The notes beneath the pieces were generated by a model. That model had not been told where the DNA came from, made no database searches, and was given only the letters and a program-made list of their open reading frames with translations. DNA of 64,000 bases from an uncultured Aquabacterium sp. (lineage in GTDB: Bacteria; Pseudomonadota; Gammaproteobacteria; Burkholderiales; Burkholderiaceae_C), in assembly GCF_913773725.1 (NCBI RefSeq), contig NZ_CAJYGK010000160.1:142618-206617 (forward strand), in the 5' to 3' direction. The stretch's first letter is position 1, and each line of letters opens with the position of its first letter. This document shows positions 36,940 to 44,993 of this stretch, one piece after another. The position numbers were made by a program, and so were the translations under genes.

Positions 36940-36990
36940 GCCCGGCTGCCCCCGCGAGGCCTTGGGGAATGGCGTTTGCCCCGATCGGCC

Positions 36991-37890
36991 ATGACCCCCT
37001 CCGATGCGCCCTTGATGGACTGCGTGATCGTCGGCGCCGGCCCCGCCGGTTTGGCGGCCGCGCTGTACCTGGCGCGGTTCCACCGCCGCATCCGCGTGCT
37101 CGACAGCGGCGACGCCCGTGCGCTGCGCATCCCGCGGTCGCACAACGTGCCCGGTTTTCCCGACGGCATTGCGGGCCCCGAGTTGCTGGCGCGCCTGCGG
37201 GCGCAGCTGCTGCGCCATGGCGGCGCCGTGACGGCAGCCCGCGCCACCGGGCTCAGTCGGGACGAGCGCGGCTTTCTGGTGCACGTGGGCGGACTGCGCT
37301 GGCCGGCGCGCCGGGTCTTGCTGGCCACCGGGGCCCGGGACCGCGAGATCGACCTGCCTGGCCTGCGCGCCGTGCGGGCCATCGGCCTGTTGCGAGAGTG
37401 CCCGATCTGCGACGGGCACGAGCACCGGGGGCGCCGCATCGGCGTGATCGGCAGCAGCCCGCACGCCGTGCGCGAAGCGCTGTTTCTGCGGCATTTCAGT
37501 GAACACCTGCAGCTCTTGCCGGTTCGGCCCGACGACGTGCTCGGCCGCGAGGGCCATGAGGCCCTGCAGGCCCGGGGCATCGGCTGGCGACCGGGCGGGC
37601 TGGCGGGGGTCGAACACAGGGGCAGCGTCCTGAGGGTGCACCGTGTGGTGGGCGATCCGGTGGAGGTGGACGTGCTGTACGCCGCCCTGGGATGCCAGCC
37701 CGCCGCCGACCTGGGGCGGGCGGTGCAGGCCCGCTGCGAGGCCGGGGGCAACCTCGTGATCGACGGCCATTGCCAGACCACCTGTCCAGGGCTGTTTGCC
37801 GCAGGCGACGTGACGAGTGGCTTGGACCAGATCGTCGTGGCCATGGCGCAGGGCGCAGTGGCAGCCACCGCCATCCACAACAGCCTGTGA
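36991..37890 (+). CDS. NAD(P)/FAD-dependent oxidoreductase, thioredoxin-reductase-like
   Basis: 299 residues. FAD Rossmann motif [10 protein letters not shown] near residue 15. A redox CPIC motif ([11 protein letters not shown]) occupies the position of the CxxC of thioredoxin reductase. The second Rossmann segment ([12 protein letters not shown]) lacks the normal GGGxxA glycines, so pyridine nucleotide use may differ. The FAD-binding end [25 protein letters not shown] is standard. It follows the DJ-1 gene by about 50 bp. Thioredoxin is not an assured substrate; ferredoxin or a small thiol is possible. Confidence 0.8.
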   Translation: MTPSDAPLMDCVIVGAGPAGLAAALYLARFHRRIRVLDSGDARALRIPRSHNVPGFPDGIAGPELLARLRAQLLRHGGAVTAARATGLSRDERGFLVHVGGLRWPARRVLLATGARDREIDLPGLRAVRAIGLLRECPICDGHEHRGRRIGVIGSSPHAVREALFLRHFSEHLQLLPVRPDDVLGREGHEALQARGIGWRPGGLAGVEHRGSVLRVHRVVGDPVEVDVLYAALGCQPAADLGRAVQARCEAGGNLVIDGHCQTTCPGLFAAGDVTSGLDQIVVAMAQGAVAATAIHNSL

Positions 37891-38008
37891 CCCGCTTGGG
37901 GTGCGTGGTGCCCACGCGACCCAGGGGGGGCGCTGGACACAGGCTGTCACACGCGCGGTACGGGCTTGTTTCACACTGAGGGCAGGTTCACCATCAGAAA
38001 GACCAGGG

Positions 38009-39199
38009 ATGCAGATACCGGCCACGGGCACGGCGGGCGCGCCGGGCAGGCGCTGTCGACGCGCAAAGCATGGGGCGTTCCACCGGGCGCCGGTCACGTG
38101 GGGGGTCATGCTGGCCTTGCAGGCTTGCGCGGTCTGGGCGCGGGAGCCCGGTGAGGCCAGCCGCTGCGCGCGCCTGCCGGACGATGCCGCGCGTCTGGCG
38201 TGCTATGACGGCTTGTTCCGACCCGGCCCGGTGTTGCCGCCCGGTGTGGTCCCTCCCGCCCCGGATGGCCCGGCTGAGGGCGCGCGCTCGGGGGCTGAAC
38301 CGGAGCGTGCCGAGGCCTTGCCGGGATTGCCCCCCGAGCGTCAGCCCCTGGACCCGGCCCAGGCCCCGCCCGCGGCGACCCTGCTCGACAAGGCCTGGGA
38401 GCTGACGCCCGAAGAAAAGCGGGGCACCTTCGCGGTCAAGACCTACCTGCCGAACTTCGTGCTGCCGGCCCACGTCAGCACCGAGATCAACCGGACCCCA
38501 TCCTCGCCCACGCGGGGCCCCGCGCCGTCCCGCATCACCTACAAGCCGCTGGAGGTCAAGGTGCAGGTGTCCTTGCGTGCCAAGGTGGCCGAGGGGCTGC
38601 TGCTGCGGGATGCCGACCTGTGGTTCGCCTACACCCAGCGATCCATGTGGCAGCTGTGGAACACGCGGGAATCGGCCCCGTTCCGCAACACCGACCACGA
38701 GCCCGAGATGATTTACGTCGTGCCGATGGCGCGCCACACGCCCACCTTGCCGGGCGGCTGGCGCTGGCGCATGCTGCAACTCGGGCTGCAGCACCAGTCC
38801 AACGGGCAGAGCGACGCGCTGTCGCGCAGCTGGAACCGGGTGTACGCGCACGCGGCGCTGGACAGCGGCCCTTTGGCGGTGTCGCTGCGGCTGCATCGGC
38901 GGCTGCGCGAAAGCACCCGCAACGACGACAACCCCGACATCCAGCACTACCTGGGCAACGCCGAGTTCGGCGCGGCCTGGGTGGGGGGGCCGTCGACGGT
39001 GTCGCTGACATGGCGCACCCGCTTGCCCGAACCCCGGCGGGGCGCGTGGCAGCTCGACTGGACCTACCCCGTGCACCGCGACCGCCCGGCGGGGCTGCGC
39101 TGGTACGTGCAGCTGTTCTCGGGCCACGGGGAGACGCTGCTCGACTACAACCACCGCCACGACAGCCTGGGTGTGGGGTTGTCGCTCTTTCAGTTCTGA
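38009..39199 (+). CDS. pldA: outer-membrane phospholipase A1
   Basis: 396 residues. A long N-terminal region before a hydrophobic signal (VMLALQACAVWA, about 33-45), then a Pro/Ala/Glu-rich linker (about 70-120) not present in the short E. coli enzyme. The C-terminal barrel carries the PldA motifs: YTQRSMWQLWN, ESAPFRNTDHEPEM and the catalytic LQHQSNGQSDALSRSWNR with His-Ser and Asn. The last residue is Phe, as usual for Omp85 assembly. It hydrolyses phospholipids in the outer leaflet upon dimerisation and calcium binding. Calcium residues are not individually assigned. Confidence 0.9.
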   Translation: MQIPATGTAGAPGRRCRRAKHGAFHRAPVTWGVMLALQACAVWAREPGEASRCARLPDDAARLACYDGLFRPGPVLPPGVVPPAPDGPAEGARSGAEPERAEALPGLPPERQPLDPAQAPPAATLLDKAWELTPEEKRGTFAVKTYLPNFVLPAHVSTEINRTPSSPTRGPAPSRITYKPLEVKVQVSLRAKVAEGLLLRDADLWFAYTQRSMWQLWNTRESAPFRNTDHEPEMIYVVPMARHTPTLPGGWRWRMLQLGLQHQSNGQSDALSRSWNRVYAHAALDSGPLAVSLRLHRRLRESTRNDDNPDIQHYLGNAEFGAAWVGGPSTVSLTWRTRLPEPRRGAWQLDWTYPVHRDRPAGLRWYVQLFSGHGETLLDYNHRHDSLGVGLSLFQF

Positions 39200-39233
39200 G
39201 GCCGTTGGGGCGCGTCGTGGCGCCGAGGGCCGC

Positions 39234-40058
39234 TCACTGCGGGGCGCTGGCCGCGGCCGGCGCGGGCTGCCCCGAAGGGGCGACGGCGCGTGCATCGACC
39301 ACGCCCGGGATGGGCCCAGTCTCGCGAGGGAAGGCGCCCAGCAGGGCGTCCACGCCTTCCTGCGGGCGGGCAATCTGCTGCAGGTCGGCCCGTTCGCGGC
39401 GACGCTCGGTGCTCTGCAGGCGCAGCCGCTGATCCCGCTGCAGCAGCAGGCCCGGGACGATCTCCCCGTCGCGGTTGAACGACCACGCCAGACGGGGCTC
39501 GCCCAGGGGCAGCGCATCCCCGGGCACGCCGAAGGCGCCGGTGTGCCAGACATGCCAGGTCTTCCCGTAGCTGTTGACCTTGTCCCGCATCAGAGCCTTT
39601 TCGGCCGCGCGGGGGATGCCGGGGGCGATCAGCTGCCCTGACAGGATCTCCCCGTTGTGCGGGTGCCAGTAGCGGCGCTCGCCTTCGGGCAGGCGCAGAA
39701 ACAGCTTTTCCGAGATGATGTACTCGATGCCGGTCAGGTTGGCGGTGCGCTCGGCACTGTCGAACAGCACGCACTGGGCGAAGTCTTCGTTGACCTGGTG
39801 GCAGAAGTGATGGGCCTCGACCTGATGGCCGGGGTCGTCCTTCATCGGATGAAAGCCGTTCAGGTAGATGTTCAGCGTCCCGACGGGCGCATGGGTCTGC
39901 AGGGCGCGCGCGCCCAGCTCGAGCGCGCGTGTGCGGCGGCTCTTGTCTGCGCCGGGCGGGTGGGCGTCGGGCGCAATCTGCGCCAGGGGCAGGGAGCCGG
40001 ACGAGCCCAGCACGGTGGCGATCACGGCCAGGCGGGCAGCACGCTTGCAGCTTGTCAT
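39234..40058 (-). CDS. DUF1264 family protein (oil-body-associated-protein-like)
   Basis: 274 residues. A predicted signal peptide (cleavage near PLA, about residue 25) is followed by the DUF1264 core: FHPMKDDPGHQVEAHHFCHQ, NEDFAQCVLFDS, GIEYIIS and YGKTWHVWHTG. The family is best known from plant oil-body-associated proteins and occurs in many bacteria; the activity is unknown. The HHFCH cluster with the H-H pair later could bind metal. The C-terminal ~50 residues (Ala/Pro-rich) are probably disordered. It converges on pldA with 34 bp between stops, but on the other strand. Confidence 0.82.
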   Translation of the reverse strand: MTSCKRAARLAVIATVLGSSGSLPLAQIAPDAHPPGADKSRRTRALELGARALQTHAPVGTLNIYLNGFHPMKDDPGHQVEAHHFCHQVNEDFAQCVLFDSAERTANLTGIEYIISEKLFLRLPEGERRYWHPHNGEILSGQLIAPGIPRAAEKALMRDKVNSYGKTWHVWHTGAFGVPGDALPLGEPRLAWSFNRDGEIVPGLLLQRDQRLRLQSTERRRERADLQQIARPQEGVDALLGAFPRETGPIPGVVDARAVAPSGQPAPAAASAPQ

Positions 40059-40132
40059 CAGGGGGCCTCGGGCAGCAACACGGTGCCCGCCGGCGGCAAG
40101 CCGCGTGCCCGCGTGGGCGCCGCCCTGAGGGA

Positions 40133-40588
40133 TCAGCTCGACGGCAGGGCCGCGGGGCCGTAGGTCTGCAGAAAGCGCTCCGGCATGCGTCGCACCCGGC
40201 CTTGTGCGATGTCAACGCACACGTAGTGCGTGCGCCCGCGGAAGACGGTCGCGCCGTCGGTCTCGCGCACGAACTGGAAAGCGCGGTGCAGCGAGAGCTT
40301 GTCGACGGCGGTGATCCAGGTGGCCAGCAGCAGGGGCTCGTCCAGGCGTGTGGCCTGCAGGTAGGTCAGCTCGTGCTGGCGCACGACCACCCCATGGCCC
40401 AGCGCTTCGTATTGCGCGGGGCCCAGGCCCAGGGCGACCGAGTGCGCCCAGGCGACGTCTTCCAGCCACTTGAGGTAGACGACGTTGTTGGTGTGACCCA
40501 TGAGGTCGATGCAGCTCGCATCGACGCGCACGGGCAGGGTGAACGGCTCGGGGTGATCCCAGGCAGGGGCGTCAGACATGGATGGCAT
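40133..40588 (-). CDS. acyl-CoA thioesterase, 4HBT hotdog fold
   Basis: 151 residues. The hotdog fold is recognised by VRVDASCIDLMGHTNNVVYLKWLE, with Asp and the H-T-N-N loop as in YbgC/4-hydroxybenzoyl-CoA thioesterase relatives, followed by the long helix and strands HELTYLQATRLDEPLLLATWI and RGRTHYVCVD. Two close ATGs (40588 and 40579) fit. It probably hydrolyses a short or medium acyl-CoA; the substrate is not defined. It is 31 bp downstream of the EAL gene on the same strand and likely co-transcribed. Confidence 0.85.
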   Translation of the reverse strand: MPSMSDAPAWDHPEPFTLPVRVDASCIDLMGHTNNVVYLKWLEDVAWAHSVALGLGPAQYEALGHGVVVRQHELTYLQATRLDEPLLLATWITAVDKLSLHRAFQFVRETDGATVFRGRTHYVCVDIAQGRVRRMPERFLQTYGPAALPSS

Positions 40589-40619
40589 CAGGGCGAGCGG
40601 GCATCGCCCGATGATGCCA

Positions 40620-41390
40620 TCACACCCCGGTCGTGCGCGTGACGGCGTGCCAGGCGTCGGGGGCGACCGTCGGCAGGTGCTCGAAGCCCGGGCGGGCAAA
40701 GAGGTAGCCCTGGAACAGGTGCACCCCGAGGTCCTGCAAGGCCAGGCACTCTTCCGCCGTCTCGATCCCTTCGGCGATCACGCGGATGCCGAGGTCGGCG
40801 CACATCCCCATCGTGGCCTGCACGATGCTGCGGCGCACGCGGTCACGGTCGATGTGGCGGGTGAGCGCCATGTCGAGCTTGACGATGTCGGGCTGGAACT
40901 CGGCCAGCAGGTTCAGCCCGGAATGGCCGGCGCCGAAGTCGTCAATGGCGGTGGTGAAGCCCTGTCGGTGGTATTCCGCGAAGATGGCCTTGAGGTGGGC
41001 GTGATCGACCACGCGCTCGCTTTCGTTGACTTCGAACATCAGCCGCTCGGTCGGAAAGCCGTGGGTGCGTGCTGCCTGCAGCGTGGCGCGGATGCAGGTC
41101 TCAGGTCGGTAGACCGCATTGGGCAGGAAGTTGATGCTCAGCATGCCCTGCAGCCCGAGCTGCGCAGCCAACTCGATGGCGCGCACGCGACAGCTCTGGT
41201 CGAATGCGTAGCGGTTGGTGTCGTTGACCTGGGCCAGCACATGCGCCGCGGACTCCTGGGCCGGGCCGCGCACCAGGGCTTCATGACCGACCACGGCCCG
41301 TGCGCGCACGTCGACCAGGGGCTGGAAGGCCATCGAGATGGGCAGCCGGGTGGTCTCGTCGTCGTGGCAGGCTCGGCAGGCGTGGGACAT
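40620..41390 (-). CDS. EAL-domain cyclic-di-GMP phosphodiesterase
   Basis: 256 residues, a stand-alone EAL domain. Catalytic and metal motifs are complete: EALVRG, SINFLPN, FEVNESE, DDFGAGHSGL (loop 6), KLDMAL and AEGIET, with QGYLFARP at the end. All residues needed to cleave c-di-GMP to pGpG seem present. The N-terminus has CRACH (residues 5-9), a possible metal-binding or redox motif; a c-type haem is unlikely because no signal peptide precedes it. No GGDEF partner adjoins, but the frameshifted cyclase at 20272-22390 is in the window. Confidence 0.9.
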   Translation of the reverse strand: MSHACRACHDDETTRLPISMAFQPLVDVRARAVVGHEALVRGPAQESAAHVLAQVNDTNRYAFDQSCRVRAIELAAQLGLQGMLSINFLPNAVYRPETCIRATLQAARTHGFPTERLMFEVNESERVVDHAHLKAIFAEYHRQGFTTAIDDFGAGHSGLNLLAEFQPDIVKLDMALTRHIDRDRVRRSIVQATMGMCADLGIRVIAEGIETAEECLALQDLGVHLFQGYLFARPGFEHLPTVAPDAWHAVTRTTGV

Positions 41391-41523
41391 CGTGAACGGG
41401 GGCAGTCAGGATCGGTGCTGGGTCGACGGGCGTTCGACGACCAGTCGACACCAATATGTCACAGAATCACAGGGGCCAGCATGCCGTGGGATCCAGACAA
41501 CCCCGGGGGTGCCGGATGGCGGC

Positions 41524-42534
41524 TCAGGGGCGGGCCGGACCGCGCGGGTAGGTCGACGGTGCGACGCCTTCCCATCGCTTGAACGCCCGTCGGAAGTTCG
41601 CCGGGTCGGTGTAGCCCAGGTGAAAGGCGATTTCCTGCAGCGTCAGTTGCCCCGCCTTCAGGTGTTGCACCGCCAGCTGATGGCGGACCTCGTCCAGCAG
41701 GGCAGCAAACGATGTGCCTTCCTCCTGCAGCCGGCGGTGCAGCGTGCGCGGCGTCATGTTGAACAGCCGCGCCGTCACCACCAGCGAGGGAAAGCCTGTC
41801 GGCTTGTCCAGCAGCAGTCGCCGCACCCGGCTGGCCAGGCCGTCGTCGGCGTGTCGCCGATCGAGCTCGCGCTGGCACAGGCGCACCGCTTCCTCGGCGC
41901 TGGCCGGGTCGGCGGTACTCAGCGGCTGGTCGATGCCGGCCAGCGGCAGCACGAGGCCGGACCAGCCTGCGCCGTAAGCGACGTCGCAGCGGAACATCGA
42001 CGCGGCCAGGGCCGCATAGGCCGGTTCAGGCCCCCGAAAGCAGGCCTGTCGCACCGGGCAGGCGCCCATGGTGATGTGGTCCACCAGGTTCTTCACCGTC
42101 AGCATCACGGCTTCACAGACGAGGTCTTCGAGCTCGTCGAGCGGACGGGCCGGTTCGAAGTGCACCCGCACGTGCTCGCCGTCGACCTCGTGGCGCACGG
42201 TGACCAGCGTTGTGCGCACCGGCACGAAGCGCTCGAACAGCACGAGTGCCTGCCGCAGTGAGCTGCTGTTCATCGCGGCGTAGCCCAGCATGCCGTGCGT
42301 GTTGATGCGCAACCGCTCGCCCACCAGCAGGCCGAGGGCCGGCTCCTGGGTGCTGGCGAGCGCATCGCGCATCAGCGCCTGAAAAACCGTGTAAGGCACC
42401 CCGGCGTCGGCCTGGGACAGCCAGCCCTCATCCAGCCCGTTGCGGCGCAGCCAGGCAGGCACGTCCATGCGCATGCCCGCCAGCAGATCGGCAATGAGGC
42501 GCAGGTACTGAACGGGCAGGGCGAAATCGGCCAT
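41524..42534 (-). CDS. AraC-family transcriptional regulator (Arabinose_bd type)
   Basis: 336 residues. The N-terminal ~200 residues match the Arabinose_bd/PF12625 sensor found in OruR/ArgR-like AraC regulators (GLLVGERLRINTHGMLGYAAM is characteristic). The C-terminal HTH_18 domain includes SLVVTARLFNMTPRTLHRRLQ and LTLQEIAFHLGYTDPANFRRAFKRW. It is divergent from the reductase-monooxygenase pair over 108 bp containing TGTCAA direct repeats, so it is the likely regulator of that operon, perhaps responding to a hydrocarbon or fatty acid. Confidence 0.88.
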   Translation of the reverse strand: MADFALPVQYLRLIADLLAGMRMDVPAWLRRNGLDEGWLSQADAGVPYTVFQALMRDALASTQEPALGLLVGERLRINTHGMLGYAAMNSSSLRQALVLFERFVPVRTTLVTVRHEVDGEHVRVHFEPARPLDELEDLVCEAVMLTVKNLVDHITMGACPVRQACFRGPEPAYAALAASMFRCDVAYGAGWSGLVLPLAGIDQPLSTADPASAEEAVRLCQRELDRRHADDGLASRVRRLLLDKPTGFPSLVVTARLFNMTPRTLHRRLQEEGTSFAALLDEVRHQLAVQHLKAGQLTLQEIAFHLGYTDPANFRRAFKRWEGVAPSTYPRGPARP

Positions 42535-42544
42535 GGCGCGCGAT

Positions 42545-42571
42545 TGTCAAAAAATGACCTGTCGATGTCAA
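42545..42571. promoter_or_regulatory. TGTCAA direct repeats, candidate AraC-type operator
   Basis: TGTCAA at 42545-42550 and again at 42566-42571, with 21 bp between starts (two helical turns), in the gap between the divergent AraC gene and the monooxygenase operon. Same-strand half-sites at two-turn spacing are the normal AraC binding geometry. The binding protein is inferred to be the adjacent regulator. Confidence 0.45.
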
Positions 42572-42642
42572 TTGGCGCCCTGTGCAGCCGGCCGTCGGAT
42601 TTCTACGATGCCGTCATCCCCCCAGCCAGCCCGAGACCCACC

Positions 42643-43686
42643 ATGCTGTCCCTCGTCTCCCGTCTGTTTGCGTCCCAGGGGCCGGTGACGGCCCACATCA
42701 ACGGCCGCCCCGTGGCCCTGGCTCCGAAGGAAACCCTGCTGCAGGCCGCGCTGCGCGAGGGCATCGCCTTTCCGCACAGCTGCCGGGTCGGAGGCTGCGC
42801 CACCTGCAAGTGCAAGCTCGTGTCCGGCAAGGTGCGTGAGCTCACGCAGAGCGGCTACATCCTGTCCGACGACGAGCTCGATCAGGGCTACATCCTGGCT
42901 TGCCAGGCCGTCCCGCAGACCGACGTGCGCATCGAGGTGGACCTGTCGGCCCAACCCGCCCGCCGGCAGGTGGGCGGGCGCATCCTGGGGCAGGAGCACC
43001 TCACGCACGACATCGTGCAGCTGCGCGTGCAGCTTGACGAGGCGATGGCCTACAAGGCCGGGCAGTTCGCGGATCTGACGCTCGAGGGCCTGCCTGGTGT
43101 GACGCGCAGCTATTCCTTCGCGACACCGGTGCAGCCGGACGCGCAGGTGAGCTTCTTCGTGCGCATGGTGCCCGGCGGGCGGTTCTCGACGTGGGTGCAC
43201 ACGCACGCGCTGGCGGGGCAGCGCATCTCGGTGCAAGGGCCTGCCGGCGACTTCTGGCTGCGACCTGGCACGGCACCGCTGCTGATGGCAGCCGGTGGCA
43301 GCGGGTTGGCCCCCATCCTCGCGATGCTGACCGACGCACGCGGCCAGGGTGTGAGCCGCCCCGTGACCCTGTTGTTCGGCGCGCGCCAGCAGCGTGATCT
43401 GTACGCCATGCAGGCCATCGAAGCGCTGGCCCGGGACTGGCCCGCCGACTTCCGCTTCCTGCCCGTGCTGTCGGATGAGCCACCGCGCAGCACCTGGGCC
43501 GGTGAGCGCGGCCTGGTCACCGACGTGATGGACAACCTCGTCGCCCCGAACGCGCATGCCTACCTGTGCGGCCCCCCGCCCATGGTGGACGCCGCGCGCG
43601 CGCTGCTGCAGCGCCACGGCCTGGCCGCCGCCGACATCCACGCAGACCGGTTCACGACCCTGCACGACAAGCCGCTGGCCGCCTGA
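42643..43686 (+). CDS. ferredoxin-FAD-NAD(P)H reductase, XylA-like electron transfer component
   Basis: 347 residues. The N-terminal plant-type [2Fe-2S] ferredoxin has cysteines in SCRVGGCATCKCKLV and ILACQAVP. Then the FNR-type FAD domain (RSYSFATP is the FAD loop) and NAD domain (AAGGSGLAPILAML; YLCGPPPMVDAA). This order is that of XylA and of the reductases of Rieske or di-iron oxygenases. The ATG at 42643 begins the recognisable domain. The next gene, 37 bp on, is a membrane di-iron monooxygenase that needs such electrons, so the pair is self-contained and needs no rubredoxin. Confidence 0.9.
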   Translation: MLSLVSRLFASQGPVTAHINGRPVALAPKETLLQAALREGIAFPHSCRVGGCATCKCKLVSGKVRELTQSGYILSDDELDQGYILACQAVPQTDVRIEVDLSAQPARRQVGGRILGQEHLTHDIVQLRVQLDEAMAYKAGQFADLTLEGLPGVTRSYSFATPVQPDAQVSFFVRMVPGGRFSTWVHTHALAGQRISVQGPAGDFWLRPGTAPLLMAAGGSGLAPILAMLTDARGQGVSRPVTLLFGARQQRDLYAMQAIEALARDWPADFRFLPVLSDEPPRSTWAGERGLVTDVMDNLVAPNAHAYLCGPPPMVDAARALLQRHGLAAADIHADRFTTLHDKPLAA

Positions 43687-43723
43687 GGCCGCGCCACGGC
43701 CTCATCACAACAAGGAGACAGAC

Positions 43724-44920
43724 ATGGCCCTCTTTCACTACCTCAAGTACTTTCTGTTCCACGCCATCGGCCTGATGTCGCTCGCGTTCATCCTGGCCGG
43801 CGGCGCATGGGTGACGGGCGGGCTGCTGACCGTGCTCGTCATCTACATGGTGGGTGACGCGGTGTGCGGCGACGACACCTCCACCCCCGTTTTCCGCCAC
43901 CCCGGCATCCTGACCTTCCAGCTGTGGATGGCCTTGCCGCTGCTGGCGCTGATCGTGTTCGCGGCCGTGTGGTCGGTCAGCCCGGGCGATCCCCTGGGGT
44001 TCGGGGCGTGGGTGGCCGCGCTCACGGGCTACGACGTGCTCGCCGCACGGGACGCCACGTTCTGGGGACACCACCTCTCGACCATCCTGCTCACGGGCCT
44101 GATGATTGGCATGGTCGGGACCATCACCGCGCACGAACTGACGCACCGCACCTGGGATCCGGTCTCGATGCTGATCGGCCGCTGGCTGCTGGCCTTCAGC
44201 TTCGACACCATCTTCTCGATCGAGCACGTCTACGGCCACCATCGCTACGTGTCCACCATCGACGACCCGGCCACGGCGCCGCGCGGCCGCAACGTGTACT
44301 TCCACGTGGTGGCCTCCACGATCAAGGGCAATGTGAGCGCGTGGCGCATCGAGCGCCGCCGCCTGCAACGCGCCGGCCAGGCCGTGTTCGGTCCGCACAA
44401 CGCCGTGATCCGCGGGCACCTGATGAGCGTGCTGCTGGTGGCGGGCGCGTGGGCTTTGGGCGGCTGGGTGGCGGCCGGCTTCTTCGTGGCCTGCGCGCTG
44501 TGGGGCAAGGCGCTGCTCGAGATCGTCAACTACATGGAGCACTACGGCATGGTGCGCGACCCGAAGACGCCGGTCCAGCCGCGCCACTCCTGGAACACCA
44601 ACAAGCGCATCAGCTCGTGGTCGATGTTCAACCTGACGCGCCACTCGCACCACCACGCGCAGGGCGAGGTGCCCTACCAGGATCTGAAGCCTTTCCCCGA
44701 CGCGCCCATGATGATCAGCGGCTACCTCACCACCATCGTGGTCGCCATGATCCCGCCGCTGTGGCACCGGCTGATGACGCCCAAGGTGCTGGAGTGGGAC
44801 CGCCGCTACGCCACGCCCGACGAGCGCCGCCTGGCCGCCGAAGCCAACGCCCGCAGCGGCATCCCGGCCCTGATGGCCCAGGCCTCGCCGCCAGCCGCCC
44901 CGCAGGCCCGCGCCGCCTGA
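43724..44920 (+). CDS. AlkB/XylM-type integral-membrane di-iron monooxygenase
   Basis: 398 residues, the normal size of AlkB. Six or so transmembrane helices and the four His clusters of the family: HELTHR (His137, His141), EHVYGHH (His168, 172, 173), NYMEHYG (His273) and TRHSHHHA (His307, 309-311). The NYxEHYG element is typical of AlkB. AAGGAGA lies eight bases ahead of the ATG. These enzymes hydroxylate terminal alkyl or methyl groups of alkanes or alkylaromatics. The reductase upstream is XylA-like, so this operon is closer in logic to xylene monooxygenase than to the rubredoxin-dependent alkane system. Substrate is unknown. Confidence 0.9.
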   Translation: MALFHYLKYFLFHAIGLMSLAFILAGGAWVTGGLLTVLVIYMVGDAVCGDDTSTPVFRHPGILTFQLWMALPLLALIVFAAVWSVSPGDPLGFGAWVAALTGYDVLAARDATFWGHHLSTILLTGLMIGMVGTITAHELTHRTWDPVSMLIGRWLLAFSFDTIFSIEHVYGHHRYVSTIDDPATAPRGRNVYFHVVASTIKGNVSAWRIERRRLQRAGQAVFGPHNAVIRGHLMSVLLVAGAWALGGWVAAGFFVACALWGKALLEIVNYMEHYGMVRDPKTPVQPRHSWNTNKRISSWSMFNLTRHSHHHAQGEVPYQDLKPFPDAPMMISGYLTTIVVAMIPPLWHRLMTPKVLEWDRRYATPDERRLAAEANARSGIPALMAQASPPAAPQARAA

Positions 44921-44993
44921 GCCCGGCCCAGACACACCGACGCGGGCTGTACCATCGCGGTCCCGCGGCCGGCCGGCTGCGGAGCACCGACTG

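Noticed and set aside
41364..41378. CRACH in the EAL protein as a c-type haem site
   Set aside because: No signal peptide; haem attachment takes place in the periplasm while EAL enzymes act on cytoplasmic c-di-GMP.
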